The notes below the pieces were generated by a model. The model worked only from the letters and a program-made list of their open reading frames with translations, did no database searches and had not been told where the DNA came from. A stretch of DNA of 64,000 nt from Agapetus fuscipes (taxonomy: Eukaryota; Arthropoda; Insecta; Trichoptera; Glossosomatidae): assembly GCA_951799405.1 (NCBI GenBank), contig OX637332.1, forward strand, positions 3,973,001 to 4,037,000, given 5' to 3'. How positions within the stretch are numbered: position 1 is the stretch's first letter; every line of letters begins with the position of its first letter. Made by a program: the position numbers and the translations under genes. Shown here piece after piece: positions 42,681 through 53,870 of this stretch.

Positions 42681-43080
42681 CATAAAAGGCTCTATATAAA
42701 TTTTGTCTCATTATTATTCTCTTCAAAAAAAATTGTTTTTAAATATTTAAATATTTAATTTAAAAAGATCTGGCCAACCTAGATTGTAGATTATATTTAA
42801 TCCGTTTTCTGGATAAGGTTGTAACTTTTTAATTTTATTTAACATAAACAGTTCCTCCAGGTTTTTTTAGTCCTTCTATACATGTCTCAGCTGAAGTCGT
42901 TGAACGACATCGAGGAAACTGCTTGATAGAATGAATGAGCACAGCAGTAGAAAAAAAGGAGACCTACAGCCAAGGGTGGAATGAGAGAGGCTGAGGAAGA
43001 AGATGATGACAAATATAAGAATACAAAGCACCATTATTATACTTAGAAATTCGGGTAAAAGCTCAAATGGTAGAATGCTT
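42681..43080. other. Mostly unassigned stretch
   Basis: 42895-43005 (GAATGAGCACAGCAGTAG to GAGAGAGGCTGAGGAAGAAG) resembles the last codons of LINE-R at 26090. The rest is not recognised. Confidence 0.4.
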
Positions 43081-43081
43081 C

Positions 43082-43640
43082 ATCATTCATTATTCTTCTT
43101 TCAAGTTCACCTGTCATTCTTCCATCTTTTTCAAACTTACTTCCCTAGTATACAAACTCATTTACCACATCAACGTTCATTCCATTTATTCTAAATTCAT
43201 AGTTCGTATTTTCATCATTTCTTTGAAAAATCAAAACTTTCGTCTTACTTTCATTCAACTTCAAATGATTACCAATCAGAGCTTCGTTCAATCTAGAGAG
43301 CATTGTTTGCAATTCTACTGCTGAATCAGATACAAGAACTGGATCATCTGCATACAGTAGAACACTCACTTTGCTCTTTCCTATCATTAATCCACAATCG
43401 TCAAGTCTAGCATCTCGAACACACTTGTCCATGACTATGTTAAATAGCCATGGGCTCATCACACATCCTTACGTTACACCCTTACATCCTTACAAACTTC
43501 AAACCATTCACTATACTCACCATCAATACAAACACATGCCATACTATTTTCATAGTTAGCATGTACCGCATTCAAGAGAGCCCCATTTACTCCATATGCT
43601 TTTAAAACATCCCACAACATACCTCTGTCTACTGTTTTTA
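43082..43640 (-). pseudogene. LINE-T RT palm fragment
   Basis: Minus strand carries the DRGMLWDVLKAYGVNGALL, ENSMACVCIDGEYSEWFEV, MSPWLFNIVMDKCVRDARL, LLYADD and LNESKTKVLIF segments. A shift near 43470 splits it into two frames, and ALVADD-type drift is minor (YADDPVLV). Neither the C-terminus nor the 3' UTR is attached, which is unusual for a retrotransposed copy and suggests later deletion. Confidence 0.8.
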
Positions 43641-44240
43641 TTAAAAAGAAACCCGCGTACAAACATAACAATTTCTTTACAACTGAGAGCTAAGATTTAA
43701 ATTATAGACTATACATTCGGACAGTTACTATTAAAAGGTAATATGATATATTTCAGTAACAATTCCAGTAGTCAGCGTTTACAAGCGAACCATAAGAGAG
43801 CGAGTTGGTCGTTATTCAGCATTGCACAAGTCTGCAGAGAGTCCACTCGCCTTCCTTGGATGGCCATGCCTAACAAAGGCCTATCGATAAATAATTACAA
43901 TTCACCTTATGGTCGCAGAAGAAGATGTTCACCTTACGTAAGATTGGAGTAAGCTCTGCGCTGGTTCTCAAATATAGAGTCTTGTATGGCGACGAGGTCC
44001 GAACATTCAAAGCATCTCTCAGCTTTTTAACGTTTATATAATGTAATATGAAATGTAATTTTGTAAATGTACGATGTATTTACGATTGACAATTCCGATT
44101 GTTATTATTATTGACATTTCCGATTCATATTTAATGCATGTACCTACACACGCAGGCACGTCGTCTTCCTAGTGTTTTTTTGGCTTAACCACCGTTGGTT
44201 TCAATGGTGACAGTTGTGAAAGTTACAGGGCTTATGTTCA
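43641..44240. other. Mostly unassigned stretch
   Basis: A short plus-strand reading at 43980-44040 (VLYGDEVRTFKASLSFL then stop) looks like the last codons of a retroelement protein, but this is weak. Confidence 0.35.
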
Positions 44241-44244
44241 TTTC

Positions 44245-44505
44245 TAATCTGATCTAATCTTATCTAAGTTGCAAAGATATGTAGCATTGGAGATTCACAT
44301 TATATGCATTCTCATAAGCAAACAAGTACAAGTTCGCGCTTGAACATGCCGCATGTGAACCTGCAACACAAAAACTCAAACCACAAATAAACATACACCC
44401 TACAACTCTTGCCGACCGTTCCTGAAACAGGGGTGACATTGGCAAAGTAAAACATTTGCTACAGCATGGTTGGTCAGCCACATACAAACCTATAAGTCAA
44501 TGAAG
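44245..44505 (-). repeat. LINE-T 3' end
   Basis: Minus strand, worn tail, full 3' UTR to the CCTATAAGTCAATG edge. Confidence 0.8.
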
Positions 44506-44519
44506 GAAGTTCATTTTAG

Positions 44520-44680
44520 ATTTAGTTTTTATTTGTAAGTACACATTCAGGATTTCTAAGCGTAAACTGCACGTGTTTGTTTGTGGGCATGCATTTGATA
44601 TAATATATATCATAAAATGATACAATATCATATAATAATATAATGATATCTTTGCAACTTAGAATATAGGTATATTATAG
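44520..44680 (+). repeat. LINE-T 3' end, second half
   Basis: Plus strand from TTTATTTGTAAGTACACATT, with an insertion of ATATCATA-type sequence before the tail. Head-to-head with 44245-44505. Confidence 0.7.
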
Positions 44681-44682
44681 AT

Positions 44683-45273
44683 GCTGATGATTTATAGAGC
44701 TCCGTTTCGAGACTATAACTGTCACCGTAAGAGCTTTTTCAGTCTTGACACGGCGGTGAAGAAGTGGGTCTTCGTTCCCCTCTTGATGCTCTATATTCCT
44801 TCCTTGGCAGCTGATTCCAAGTGGACGGTCCTGCTAAATCTAATTGAAAGATATAAATCATTTAAGATTCATATTAAACGCATTCCCACAAGCAGACATG
44901 TATAAGTCCGCGCGAGCACATGCCGCATGTGGACCTACAATATAAAACGCCAATCTCAAATTAACATAAGCCCTGCAACCCTTGCCGACCTTCCCTGAAA
45001 CAGGGATGACATTGGCAAAGTGAACCATTTTTTACAATATGGGTGGTCAGTCTCATACCAACCTATAAGTCAAGGAATACAAACAAACACTATACAATTA
45101 AACAGTAAAATTAAAACCTACAAAACATATTCTATAAAAAAGTTTTTTTTTTTAAAGCCTCAGCCTTAAACGCCAGCATTACAGATCAACCGCCATTTCT
45201 TACGGTCCTTGCATACTTCTTTCAGTTCATCCAGAGTCATAAACTTTTTCATACAAGCCCTCCTTTTATTAAT
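44683..45273 (-). mobile_element. Chimera of LINE-T 3' region and LINE-C 3' end
   Basis: On the minus strand: LINE-T RT last codons and 3' UTR (45273-44842) run directly into a LINE-C end (44840-44683: GGACCGTCCACTTGGAATCA, KTHFFTAV-like codons, stop). The junction TTAGATTTAGCAGGACCGTC is the same at 54403, as is a deletion in the LINE-C part. Confidence 0.75.
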
Positions 45274-45650
45274 GCAATTGCCAAAAATTATAAACAGTCC
45301 AAAACACAAGAAAAACAGCTGAATAAGTCTGTTGTATAAGGGGACGCGAGACTTGTGCGTAAATTTATATGTCCATAGGTGTACCTACATACATAATATC
45401 GAATACAACCTGTATTCTAAAGCCTTGCAGAGACGATGCGGAGAGCATTGGCACATACTAGAAAATGAAGAAAAAAACCTAACATAAAGAAAACATGTCC
45501 CACTTCTTAAAGCTGACCAGTCTGACGTCACTAAAAGATGAGCTAATAAATTTATAAAGGCAGTCTGGAACTATAAATTTAATTTTTTTCTTGATAATAT
45601 AATAACTTGTGAAATTCGAATGTAAACATCTATATTCTCCGTTTCATACG
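45274..45650. other. Unassigned stretch
   Basis: Nothing recognised. Confidence 0.4.
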
Positions 45651-45651
45651 C

Positions 45652-45772
45652 TACGCAACTGAGCTGCATATGCAGTGCAAAATCTTACCGCGTTGTACTT
45701 GAAGGAGTCGCACGCGCCGTGTGGAACCTGTTTATTTTTACATGGAAGGGGCGGCCAGCCTCACAGATCAGT
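45652..45772 (-). repeat. SINE-1, 3' fragment
   Basis: ACGCAACTGAGCTGCATATG through GGAACCTGTTTATTTTTAC in plus orientation. Only the last third of the SINE. Confidence 0.6.
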
Positions 45773-45992
45773 ACCCAGAGGACAAAACGTCACGTAAATC
45801 TCACTCCGATTGCGTGAATCAAAAATGTATGGAACATGCATCGGCACTCCTTCAGAGTTATTTAGTCTTCATACATTTTTTTTAATTACACTATCGAGAT
45901 TAGTTCACGCAATGACGTCTTTTTTAAATTGATTCTCTTTTTTTCTCTGGATGTAAGACCGGTTGTTTTTTTTTAATTTTCATGAAAATAAT

Positions 45993-46454
45993 TATGGATG
46001 GGCCAAAATTCGTTGCCGACATTCGGTTTAACCGAATGTCGGCAGCTTGAACCGAACTTCGGTATTCGGCCGAAATTCGGTTCAAATGCCGAACATTCGG
46101 TGTAAGAAAAAGTAAAACAAAATATCTACTTGAACCATTTTGACTTCATTATAAGTGGATGTCAGAGTATCTTTTATAACCGTAAAATAAAAATATAAAT
46201 CATGGTCATTTATTTTAGTAGGAACAAGTGAACATTTATTTACAATTTGATAAAAAAAAAATTATTTTTCTACTCCGTTACATAGATATCAGTTTGAAAC
46301 AAAAATGAAATAAACTTTGTATTCTTCTAACAAATAACAGTAACTAGAAAAAATAATGCGTAACTTTTTTTACCTTTTATACCGAACTGAAGTTGGAACT
46401 TTTTTATTCGGCCGAAGTTCGTATTCGGTTCAAACCACATTCAGCCCATCCCTA
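45993..46454. mobile_element. hAT-like MITE rich in TTCGG/CCGAA
   Basis: Left end TATGGATGGGC, right end complementary to TAGGGATGGGC. Flanking AAAATAAT and AAAATCAC are a likely decayed 8-bp duplication. 46013-46043 is a 15-bp-arm palindrome (TGCCGACATTCGGTT). No transposase. Confidence 0.75.
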
Positions 46455-46524
46455 AAAATCACAAGTGATTTGAGTGAAGCGTTGTCACGCAGAGGATGTA
46501 GTTCGTGAAAAGAACTATTCTGTT

Positions 46525-47042
46525 CTGTATCCCGCCCCTATTCCACTAGGGGTGACCGGTATCTCCGCAGATGCGTCTTAACTTTCTTCTATCCTTGCAT
46601 ATCTCTTTAATCTCTTAAAAATTTATCACTTTAATTTTATAATTTTTGGATGAATTCAAACAAAACACTGTTTATTTTCACTATAAAATATATTTTTATA
46701 TTATATTTTTATAGTGAAAATAAACAGTGTTTTGTTTGAATTCATCCAAACATTATAAAATTAAACAATATGAATTTTCACAGTGTTATTGCACAAACAA
46801 TACAAAATATTTTTCACCTTCTTTATATATACTCTTCTCTCATTCGTACTCTGCAGGTTCCGTTCTAATAATAATCTCACCTATTTGATCCATCCATTCC
46901 TTCTTCGGTCTTTCCTTTCCACACATTCCTCTGACATTTTTTCTGTACACTTTCTTCATCATTTATCATCCATTCTTTCAAGATGTGCGAACCATCTCAT
47001 TGTGCTTTTTGTATTTTCATTCTCAAATTTTCTTTTACCAGA
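46525..47042 (-). pseudogene. LINE-T-related RT C-terminus, second subfamily, interrupted
   Basis: Minus strand matches the frame at 60322-60786: FEIKR, a GRGRPKKEWMDQIGE-like stretch, then the CAGATACCGGTCACCCCTAG end. The hairpin at 46618-46806 splits it. Confidence 0.7.
46618..46806 (+). repeat. Hairpin element, ribozyme core lost
   Basis: Arms 46630-46691 and 46700-46763 with CAAACAAAACACTGTTTATT and its complement; loop only about 8 bp. The flank GAATTTTCACAGTGTTATTG at 46770 places it in the family of 4240 and 15032. Inserted in the RT fragment around it. Confidence 0.8.
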
Positions 47043-47104
47043 CATTTAAAAATAAACAAAGCACACACAAATTAAATAATTACCAGAATGTAAGATCTAG
47101 AATA

Positions 47105-47224
47105 TTATGTTCGATATGATAGATGGATGTCGTGTTAGAGGAAGACCAAGAAAGGTATGGATGGACCAAATATCTGAAATTGCGAATGAATGGAATATCC
47201 AGTCATAATAAAAGGAGAACCTGT
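47105..47224 (+). pseudogene. LINE-T RT C-terminal piece, left of LINE-D
   Basis: Encodes GCRVRGRPRKVWMDQISEIANEW and ends GGAGAACCTGT at the LINE-D insertion. The element continues at 52601. GAACCTGT (47217-47224) is repeated at 52601-52608. Confidence 0.85.
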
Positions 47225-47228
47225 CTGA

Positions 47229-47858
47229 AAAAATCTGAAAAAAGCAGTAACGTACCAAGATGAGAGGGTGGACGACTTGGCCCAAAAGGTTGGGGAGTAT
47301 GGGGGCCGAATTGTGGAGATAGGTAACAAAGTGGAAGGCTTCGAGTGCAGACTTATAGCACTCGAACTCAACCAGGAAAAAAATGAACAGGAAAAGAGAA
47401 AAAATAACCTTGAGATTTCAGGAGTGCCTGAAAGCCCAAGGAAGGAGCCACAAGAAGTGGCGCTGGCCATAGCGGTGGCTCTTGGAGTCTCCCTGACTCC
47501 TGCTGACATCACCTTCGCCTCCCGAGCTGCGCACACGTCTCGCGAGGCTGCCAAGCGGCCCCGAGCCATAATTTTGCAGCTCAAGGAGCAGTCCAAGAAG
47601 GACGCGCTCTTGGCAGCGGTGAGGCGCGCAAAGGGTATCACTGCGGACAAGGTGGGATACGCCGGCAAAACGGCAGTGTATTTGAATGACCATCTGACAA
47701 GTACCAGCAAGTCTCTGCTGCGCGCCGCAAAGGCAAAGTGCCTGAGTGCGGGATTTCAGTTTGTCTGGTCAAGAGACTGTCGTTTATTCGTCAGGAAGAA
47801 CCCCACTTCACCGCCAATCCGGATATCAAGAGAAGAGGACTTAAAGAAAATATTATAA
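47229..47858 (+). pseudogene. LINE-D ORF1, FP-type RNA-binding protein, 5'-truncated
   Basis: The frame is open from codon 47229 and stops after 47858 (about 209 codons). Residues 1-65 are a charged, likely coiled-coil region (VDDLAQKVGEYGGRIVEIG). From NLEISGVPESP the protein shows the FP-protein-like fold region common to ORF1 of insect Jockey-group LINEs: ALGVSLTPADITFASRAA, RPRAIILQLKEQSKKDALL, YLNDHLT, and a C-terminal FVWSRDCRLFVRKNPTS then ISREEDLKKI. ORF1 proteins of this type bind the element RNA. No methionine start exists in the normal position, because the insertion is 5'-truncated; the first possible starts are internal. Codon use is markedly GC-richer than the surrounding sequence. 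Confidence 0.85.
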
Positions 47859-49066
47859 TCACTGCACTGACGTTTGGGCTTTTAATTTCAAATGAGAATA
47901 TCACCATCATTTATGCACAATGGTCGAATGTTTTTGCAATCTTGTTCCGCTTTTTAAATGTTTGCTTGTTGGTCCTTTCGTCAATTAATGCTTGCACTTT
48001 TGCAATGGTTTTGTTCCTTATGTTTATTTGTTCTAATCTTCACTTAGTTTTGCGATTTTGCAGCTCAATGAGTGGAGGGCAAGGAAGTCTTGCAAAGGCG
48101 TGTAAATCAATAATAATTAATAATGTCAACATGCTAATTTTTAAGGCCAACCAACCTCAGCGTAAATCAACAAAAAGTGACCATCGACTAAGCCGCATTT
48201 ATTTATTAATATCTAGGTATCTTAATCACAAAATAAATAAAAAAATAATAAAGTTTAATATCATTCAAGAGGATTATGATATTATCCATTATTCCACTAC
48301 CATTATTCTATTAAATCTAAAAATAAAAAAAAATATAAAAGATAAGTCTCTCAAGCCAATTGTATTTATTTTAGTAATTTATAGATTACGTTTATGTACT
48401 TTAACATCTTCACTTTTTTTTAAGCACCTTTATTTACTTTTGTTTCCCTTATATATTTACTGGATGTTCCCTTCGTCATTTGTTTTGTATTTTCGAATGA
48501 TTATAATTGTTGCACTAACGCTTTACTGTCTTATGCTACTGTTACATTTTTATCTACTGTCTTTTTTGCACTACCATTTTTGCACTAGTTTATGGTTTTA
48601 CACGGTTATTTTATTGTTTTACACTATTTCATTGTTTTACACTACTATTTTATTTACACTACTATTTTATTGTTTTTCACTACTGTTTTATTGTGTTACA
48701 CTTCTATTTTATGGTTTCACACTATTATATTGTTTTACGCCACAACTTTATTGTTTTATACTACTGTTTTATTGTTCTACACTACTATTTTATTGTTTTA
48801 CACTATTTTTACTTTTATATCTAATGTTTTACACTTCCTGTTTATTCACTTTTACATTTGTTTTACTTCAAGTATGCTATGTCTTGTAATTTTGATGGGT
48901 CTCACTCACACTTCGTATATTATAACACTTTATTCGGTAATACGTGCTCGGTGCACTAACCTAATTATCTATATATTTCTTACTCAAATTAATTCACAAT
49001 TACCAAGTTTTAACCACACAATTTTATATAATTATAATTACGAATTATCTATAATTTCACATATCG
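47859..49066 (+). other. LINE-D inter-ORF region, 1.2 kb
   Basis: Long for this element group. It contains a 21-bp-period minisatellite (48590-48830). A 383-codon plus-strand frame (47738-48889) overlaps the end of ORF1 and crosses this region, but its composition follows the base composition and repeat, so I do not call it a gene. Confidence 0.6.
48590..48830 (+). repeat. 21-bp minisatellite
   Basis: About 10 imperfect units of TTTTACACTACTATTTTATTG. A 21-bp period keeps frame, so two frames read as hydrophobic heptads (LLFYTTI-like). Confidence 0.8.
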
Positions 49067-51937
49067 ATGTATTCAGTATACTATCAGAATGTTAATGGCT
49101 TGAGATCTAAAACTCACACGCTGCTAACCAACATATTAAGCGATGATTACGACATAATATTACTGACGGAAACATTCCTTACGGACGGCATCTACGATGC
49201 TGAACTTATTCCCTCTAATTACAATGTTTATAGAAGGGATAGGGACTATGATCGAACTCTTCAATCGAAAGGTGGGGGAGTGTTAATATGTGTCAATAAA
49301 AACATTAAGTCTCGAGCACGTCCAGAGTGGCATTCGCTGTCGGAGGATCTCTGGGTAACCATTTCCACCGGTAATGCGAATCCCGACTTACACATCGGTT
49401 GTGTTTACATTCCACCAGGGCCGACACACAACCTAAGCCTGCGTCAGCATATAGATAAAGCTTGTGAAATCTTTACTGAAAATGTTATTGACACATTCTT
49501 CATCGCTGGAGACTTTAACCTGAGCACAAATATATTCCCTCTTCCTGAGGGTAATACTCCTGATGACGAGTTTACACCTTATAGTGACCCATCTACCTTC
49601 ATTGTACAAGATTTTATGGCATTTTCTGACCTTAGACAGTTTAACGGGCTTCCAAATGTTAATGGCAGAATTTTAGACCTAGTTTTATGCAACAAGAATG
49701 TGACGGTTGACACCCCTTTGTCTCCACTCGTGCCCGAGGATCGTCATCACAAGTCTCTATGTATGCGGGTGACGCATCATAGTGGCATTCTAAGCTCCTT
49801 ACGTACGAGTACCCCGAGAATGGTGTACGTATACAAAAAGGCCGACTATACAATAATTAACAATTCTTTGTCTATGGTCGATTGGGACTCAATTCTGGAT
49901 TCGGATGATATTGATGAGATGGTGGATAATTTCTACCGTGTGGTAAATGAAATTATTGATGAATATGTCCCGAAATCTCGATTATGTAGCACCAATACGC
50001 AGTACCCTCCTTGGTATTCCAACGCTTTGAAGAAAATCTTAAAAGAAAAACAATTGTTCCATACTAAGTTTAGGCGTTACGGAAATCCGTAGGACTACTC
50101 CACATTTTCATTACTAAGAAGTAGATTCAAACAACAGGAAAAGATATGCAAGCGTAAATATTTGAACCACATGGAGACGTCTATTAGAAATGACCCCAAA
50201 AAACTATTTTCCTTTATTAAATCAAAAAAAGGCGAAAGCTGTATTCCAAATGAAATGAAGTATGAAAATGAAATAAAAAATGATGCTGCTGGGATATCTG
50301 ACTTGTTCCTTAAATACTTTTCCTCCGTTTTCGTGGAAGATGATGGTTTATCGGTTGCACGTCAATCTGGTGATTCATTTAATGATTGCTCCACTATCTC
50401 GTCCATAGTCATCAATGAGGATAGGTTATGTGAAAGCATTCGCTCATTAGACGTGAGGAAAGGTTGTGGTCCGGATGGTTTGCCGGTTATTTTCATAAAA
50501 AACTGTTGTGATAAATTAATTAAGCCATTAGCAATAATATTTAAAAAATCACTTAGTCTGGGTGTTTTTCCACGTAAATGGAAATATGCGCACATAGTAC
50601 CAATTTACAAATCTGGAAATAAAGACAATGTTGAAAACTATCGCCCTGTATCTAAGTTATCTATATTTGGGAAGTTACTCGAAAAAATAGCATATGATCA
50701 GATTTTCTCCGCGGTGAAAAATGCAATTGATGTAAATCAACATGGGTTTTTACCAGGTAGGTCCACCGCATCAAATCTGGTACTGTTTATGGAAAAAATT
50801 CTAAAGATTATGGACGCAGGATCTCAGGCTGATGTGATCTACACTGATTACTCCAAATGTTTTGATAAGATTAGCCACAAGATCCTAATTGCCAAGCTGG
50901 AGTGGCAAGGAATACACGGTGACCTACTCCGGTGGCTCAAATCATACCTGTATGATAGAACAATATCTGTAACGATTGGGGGAATCACCTCCAAACGTGA
51001 ACGGGTCGTCTCGGGTGTGCCGCAGGGTAGCCATCTGGGTCCTCTTTTATTCTTAATTTTTATTAACGATATAAGACATTGCTTCCTCAATTCAAGCGTC
51101 TTACTTTATGCAGACGATATGAAGATTTTTTCAGAGGTGGCATCCGTGAGAGATTGTGTATCTATCCAAAGAGATTTGAAACGCTTTGGTGACTATTGTA
51201 TCGTAAATAAACTTTCTTTAAATATTTCTAAATGTTGCATCGTGAGGTTCACTAGGAAAAAGAACCCATTAGTCTTTGAATACGAGATTCAATCGGAGTT
51301 CGTGGAACCTGCCGATCAAGTACGTGATCTGGGGCTTGTATTAGACAATAAATTGAGATTCAATTACCACATAGATAGCATCATTAAAAGATCATACAAA
51401 CTGCTTGGGTTTGTTTTGAGATCTTGTAAGCCATTCCGAAACACTGCAGTGGCATTATGTCTTTATAAAGTTTACGTAAGACCAATACTTGAATATGCTT
51501 GCCAAGTTTGGAACCCGCAATATATCATCTATGTCAATAGATTAGAGGCCATCCAAAAACGCCTCATCAGGACACTCTTGTACCGAGACGGTCTCCATCG
51601 AGAGCTTGCCGATTATCATACGGCGCTGCAACACTATGGTTTGTTTTCGCTCCAAGCGAGACGGAGTATTCTGGACCTAATGTTCCTATTCAAACTCATC
51701 CGGGGTAACGTGTCTTGCTCCGAACTCCTGTCTGAAGTGGGAATCCGAGTGCCTAGGATGACGTCAAGAAACACCAAAATCCAGCTCTATATTCCGTCTC
51801 ACAAAACAAATTCATACGGAAACTCATTCCTCTTGAGAGCTTCGCGGTTGTTCAATGAAAAGTTTAGTGAACTGGATATTTTTTACCAATCGACCAATAC
51901 TTTGAAAAAGTTAACGACGGCCATACTTTGCCCTTAA
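49067..51937 (+). pseudogene. LINE-D ORF2, endonuclease and reverse transcriptase, one stop
   Basis: 957 codons in one frame except for TAG at 50090-50092. The enzyme would nick target DNA and copy element RNA at the nick. Endonuclease (AP type): YYQNVNGLR with N8, LTETFL with E35, GGVLICVN, and GDFN at 148-151; the final SDHH-like box is EDRHH. RT: YRPVSKLSIFGKLLE, QHGFLPGRSTASN, YTDYSKCFDKISH, SGVPQGSHLGPLLFL, and LLYADD (YADD codons at 51107-51118). The C-terminal part has VRDLGLVLDNKLRFNYHI, LYKVYVRPILEYACQVW and LEAIQKRLIRTL. The stop falls between the endonuclease and RT, so two shorter frames (49067-50092 and 50162-51937) remain. Otherwise no shift is seen, so the copy is young. Jockey superfamily is well supported; Daphne is my best guess for the clade. 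Confidence 0.9.
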
Positions 51938-52600
51938 TTCTTGATTAATGATGTAAAATAATAATAATAATAATAATAATTGTAATTGTAATAATAATAG
52001 AAACGTGTTCATGAAATATAATGAATTTTGACTAGAATTTCAGTGTGTAGGTATTAGTGAGTGGGAAAAATTAAAATTATAATTGAAAATATTGGCATGT
52101 TCAAGTGAATGTAAGGCTGATTTGATATATGTAATTCTGTTTTTATCTTTTATTGTTTGGTGTCATTACGGTTATCATGATTATTTTAATAGGTTTTTAT
52201 ATTTTATATTTTGTGTTTGAAAAAAAAAAAGGAAAAATATCTTACTATCATTAGTATTTATATTTATATTCTTTTTTTTTATTTTAATACTTATATTTAA
52301 TGTCAACATTGTATGAAAAAATATCTTACTGTCATTAGTATTTATATTTATATTCTTTTTTTTTATTTTAATACTTATATTTAATGTCAACATTGTATGA
52401 AAAAATATCATATTGTCATTAGTATTTATATTTATATTCTTTTTTATATTCTTTTTATTTTTAATACTTATATTTAATGTCAACATTGTAATTGGGAAGG
52501 TACAACATCAATTGTATATATTTTTATTATTGTTTTATATATTTTAATGTATTTTCCTGTTTTGTTGAATAAACTATTTAAAAAAAAAAAAAAAAAAAAA
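51938..52600 (+). other. LINE-D 3' UTR and poly(A) tail
   Basis: TAA repeat at 51957-51980, three 84-bp tandem units (52232-52489), AATAAACTATTT signal at 52569, and 21 A residues to 52600. Confidence 0.85.
52232..52489 (+). repeat. Three tandem units of about 84 bp in 3' UTR
   Basis: Units start at 52232, 52315 and 52399 (GAAAAATATCTTACTATC) and end TAATGTCAACATTGTA. They differ by a few bases and a short insertion in the third. Confidence 0.9.
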
Positions 52601-52755
52601 GAACCTGTATAAAGAAGGTTATGACTCTGGATTTTTATGTTGTAGGTTCACATGCGGCATGTGCAGACAGTGCAAGCGCGAACTTGTACGTGTCTGCTTC
52701 TGAGAATGCATATAATCTGAATCTCCAATGTTATATACTTGCATCTTAGATTAGA
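52601..52755 (+). repeat. LINE-T 3' end, right of LINE-D
   Basis: Continues from 47224: GAACCTGTATAAAGAAGG, then a deletion from ATGACTCTGGA to TTTTTATGTTGTAGG that removes about 250 bp, then the tail ATTAGATAG. Confidence 0.85.
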
Positions 52756-53017
52756 TAGAAGTGGCAACAAAAGAAGAAGAAAACTTATTTAAAAAATGCT
52801 TTTAAAAATTGCCTAGTGTAAACGTAAACAGATAAACGTCAAATGAGGCCGAAAAAAAAATATATTGAGTTACATTTTATTGAAATGTCATCTTTAATAT
52901 TTTTTCCCAATATAAATTATCAATGGGCGTTCTAGAAAAGTCGTAAATAAGATGCTACGATGTTGACGGCAGTCACAACATTTCGTGTCCCCCGGTGCTT
53001 GTTTGTCTTATGTCCAT

Positions 53018-53185
53018 CTATAATCTATTATCCAAGTTTCAAGGATATATTCATTTAAAGCTCTCAGATGCATGCCCACAAACAAACACGTGTAGTTCGC
53101 GCTTACAAATACTGAATGTGTACTTACAAATAAAATCCAAACCTCAAATGAACATAAGCCCTACAACATTTGCCGACCTTCCCAT
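53018..53185 (-). repeat. LINE-T 3' end, TTATAGA subtype
   Basis: Minus strand; ends in the CTTGCCGACCTTCCC-like block (here TTTGCCGACCTTCCC). Confidence 0.8.
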
Positions 53186-53371
53186 CAGAGGTAATTTCAC
53201 ATGAACAATGCTTGTAATTTTACTGGACCAATGTGTCTTATGAAAACTGGAAATTGATTTCAAAAATATTCAAAACAACTCTCACATTATCGTGTTTTAC
53301 TTTTTTTTCTTAGCTCAGTTTGTAAAGAATGCGATTCTTGAGATAAATTCATTGAAGGTCATCTTTGAATC

Positions 53372-53870
53372 GCAACGCAACACAACTAAGCTTCACATAT
53401 AGCGCAACTTCATGCCTGCGTTTCCCCGAAGGGGTCGCATGTGGTGCTTCGGGACCTATTTATTTTTACAGGAAAAGGGGCCAGCCTCACACCAACCACT
53501 TTCAGTTGAAGTGGGGGTTTCCCAGCTCCCGGGGGAGCTGGTTCTCATTTCTTGTGAAGGCTGAGTAAACCTTTGAGATCGAACCCTTGCTCTCGGCATG
53601 GAATGCAAGCATTCTACCAGAGTTATCGACATTTTTACAAGCTTAGTTATCGTCGCTACAAAGCACCAATTCTCAAGCTAGACCCAGTTGCTGTAAGGCT
53701 GGATGTACCTTTGGTGACCGGTCATTGGTAGAGGTTGTATGAATTTTTCAACCCAGCGAAGAGCTAAGTTGAAAATATATCTGGTATATTTTTGTGCTCC
53801 GCCGGGATTCGAACCCACAATCTTCCCATTCAGAGTCCGATGTGTTAGTTACCACTGAACTACGGACCGG
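53372..53870 (-). mobile_element. Two-headed SINE-2/SINE-1 composite
   Basis: Same order and same junction as 36335-36828, with SINE-2 head (GGTTCGAATCCCGGCGGAGC in minus) at 53870-53633 and SINE-1 at 53632-53372. The SINE-1 part has the same deletion, from CTGAGTAAACC to TTTGAGATCGAACCC in plus orientation. Confidence 0.85.

Larger units (their letters stand above)
47225..52600 (+). mobile_element. LINE-D, Jockey/Daphne-like LINE, 5'-truncated
   Basis: 5.4 kb with an 8-bp target duplication GAACCTGT. Order: truncated ORF1, AT-rich inter-ORF region, ORF2 (endonuclease plus RT) with one stop codon, 3' UTR with tandem repeats, and a 21-nt A tail. Coding sequence starts a few bases after the duplication, so the 5' UTR and the start of ORF1 are missing. 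Confidence 0.9.

Noticed and set aside
47135..47710. 191-codon minus-strand frame
   Set aside because: Antisense shadow of LINE-D ORF1, which has the recognisable protein on the plus strand. It also crosses the LINE-D boundary at 47225.
47738..48889. 383-codon open frame that looks like a multi-pass membrane protein
   Set aside because: It overlaps the ORF1 end in another frame, and its hydrophobic part is the translation of a 21-bp AT-rich minisatellite. No family resemblance, so not called as a gene.
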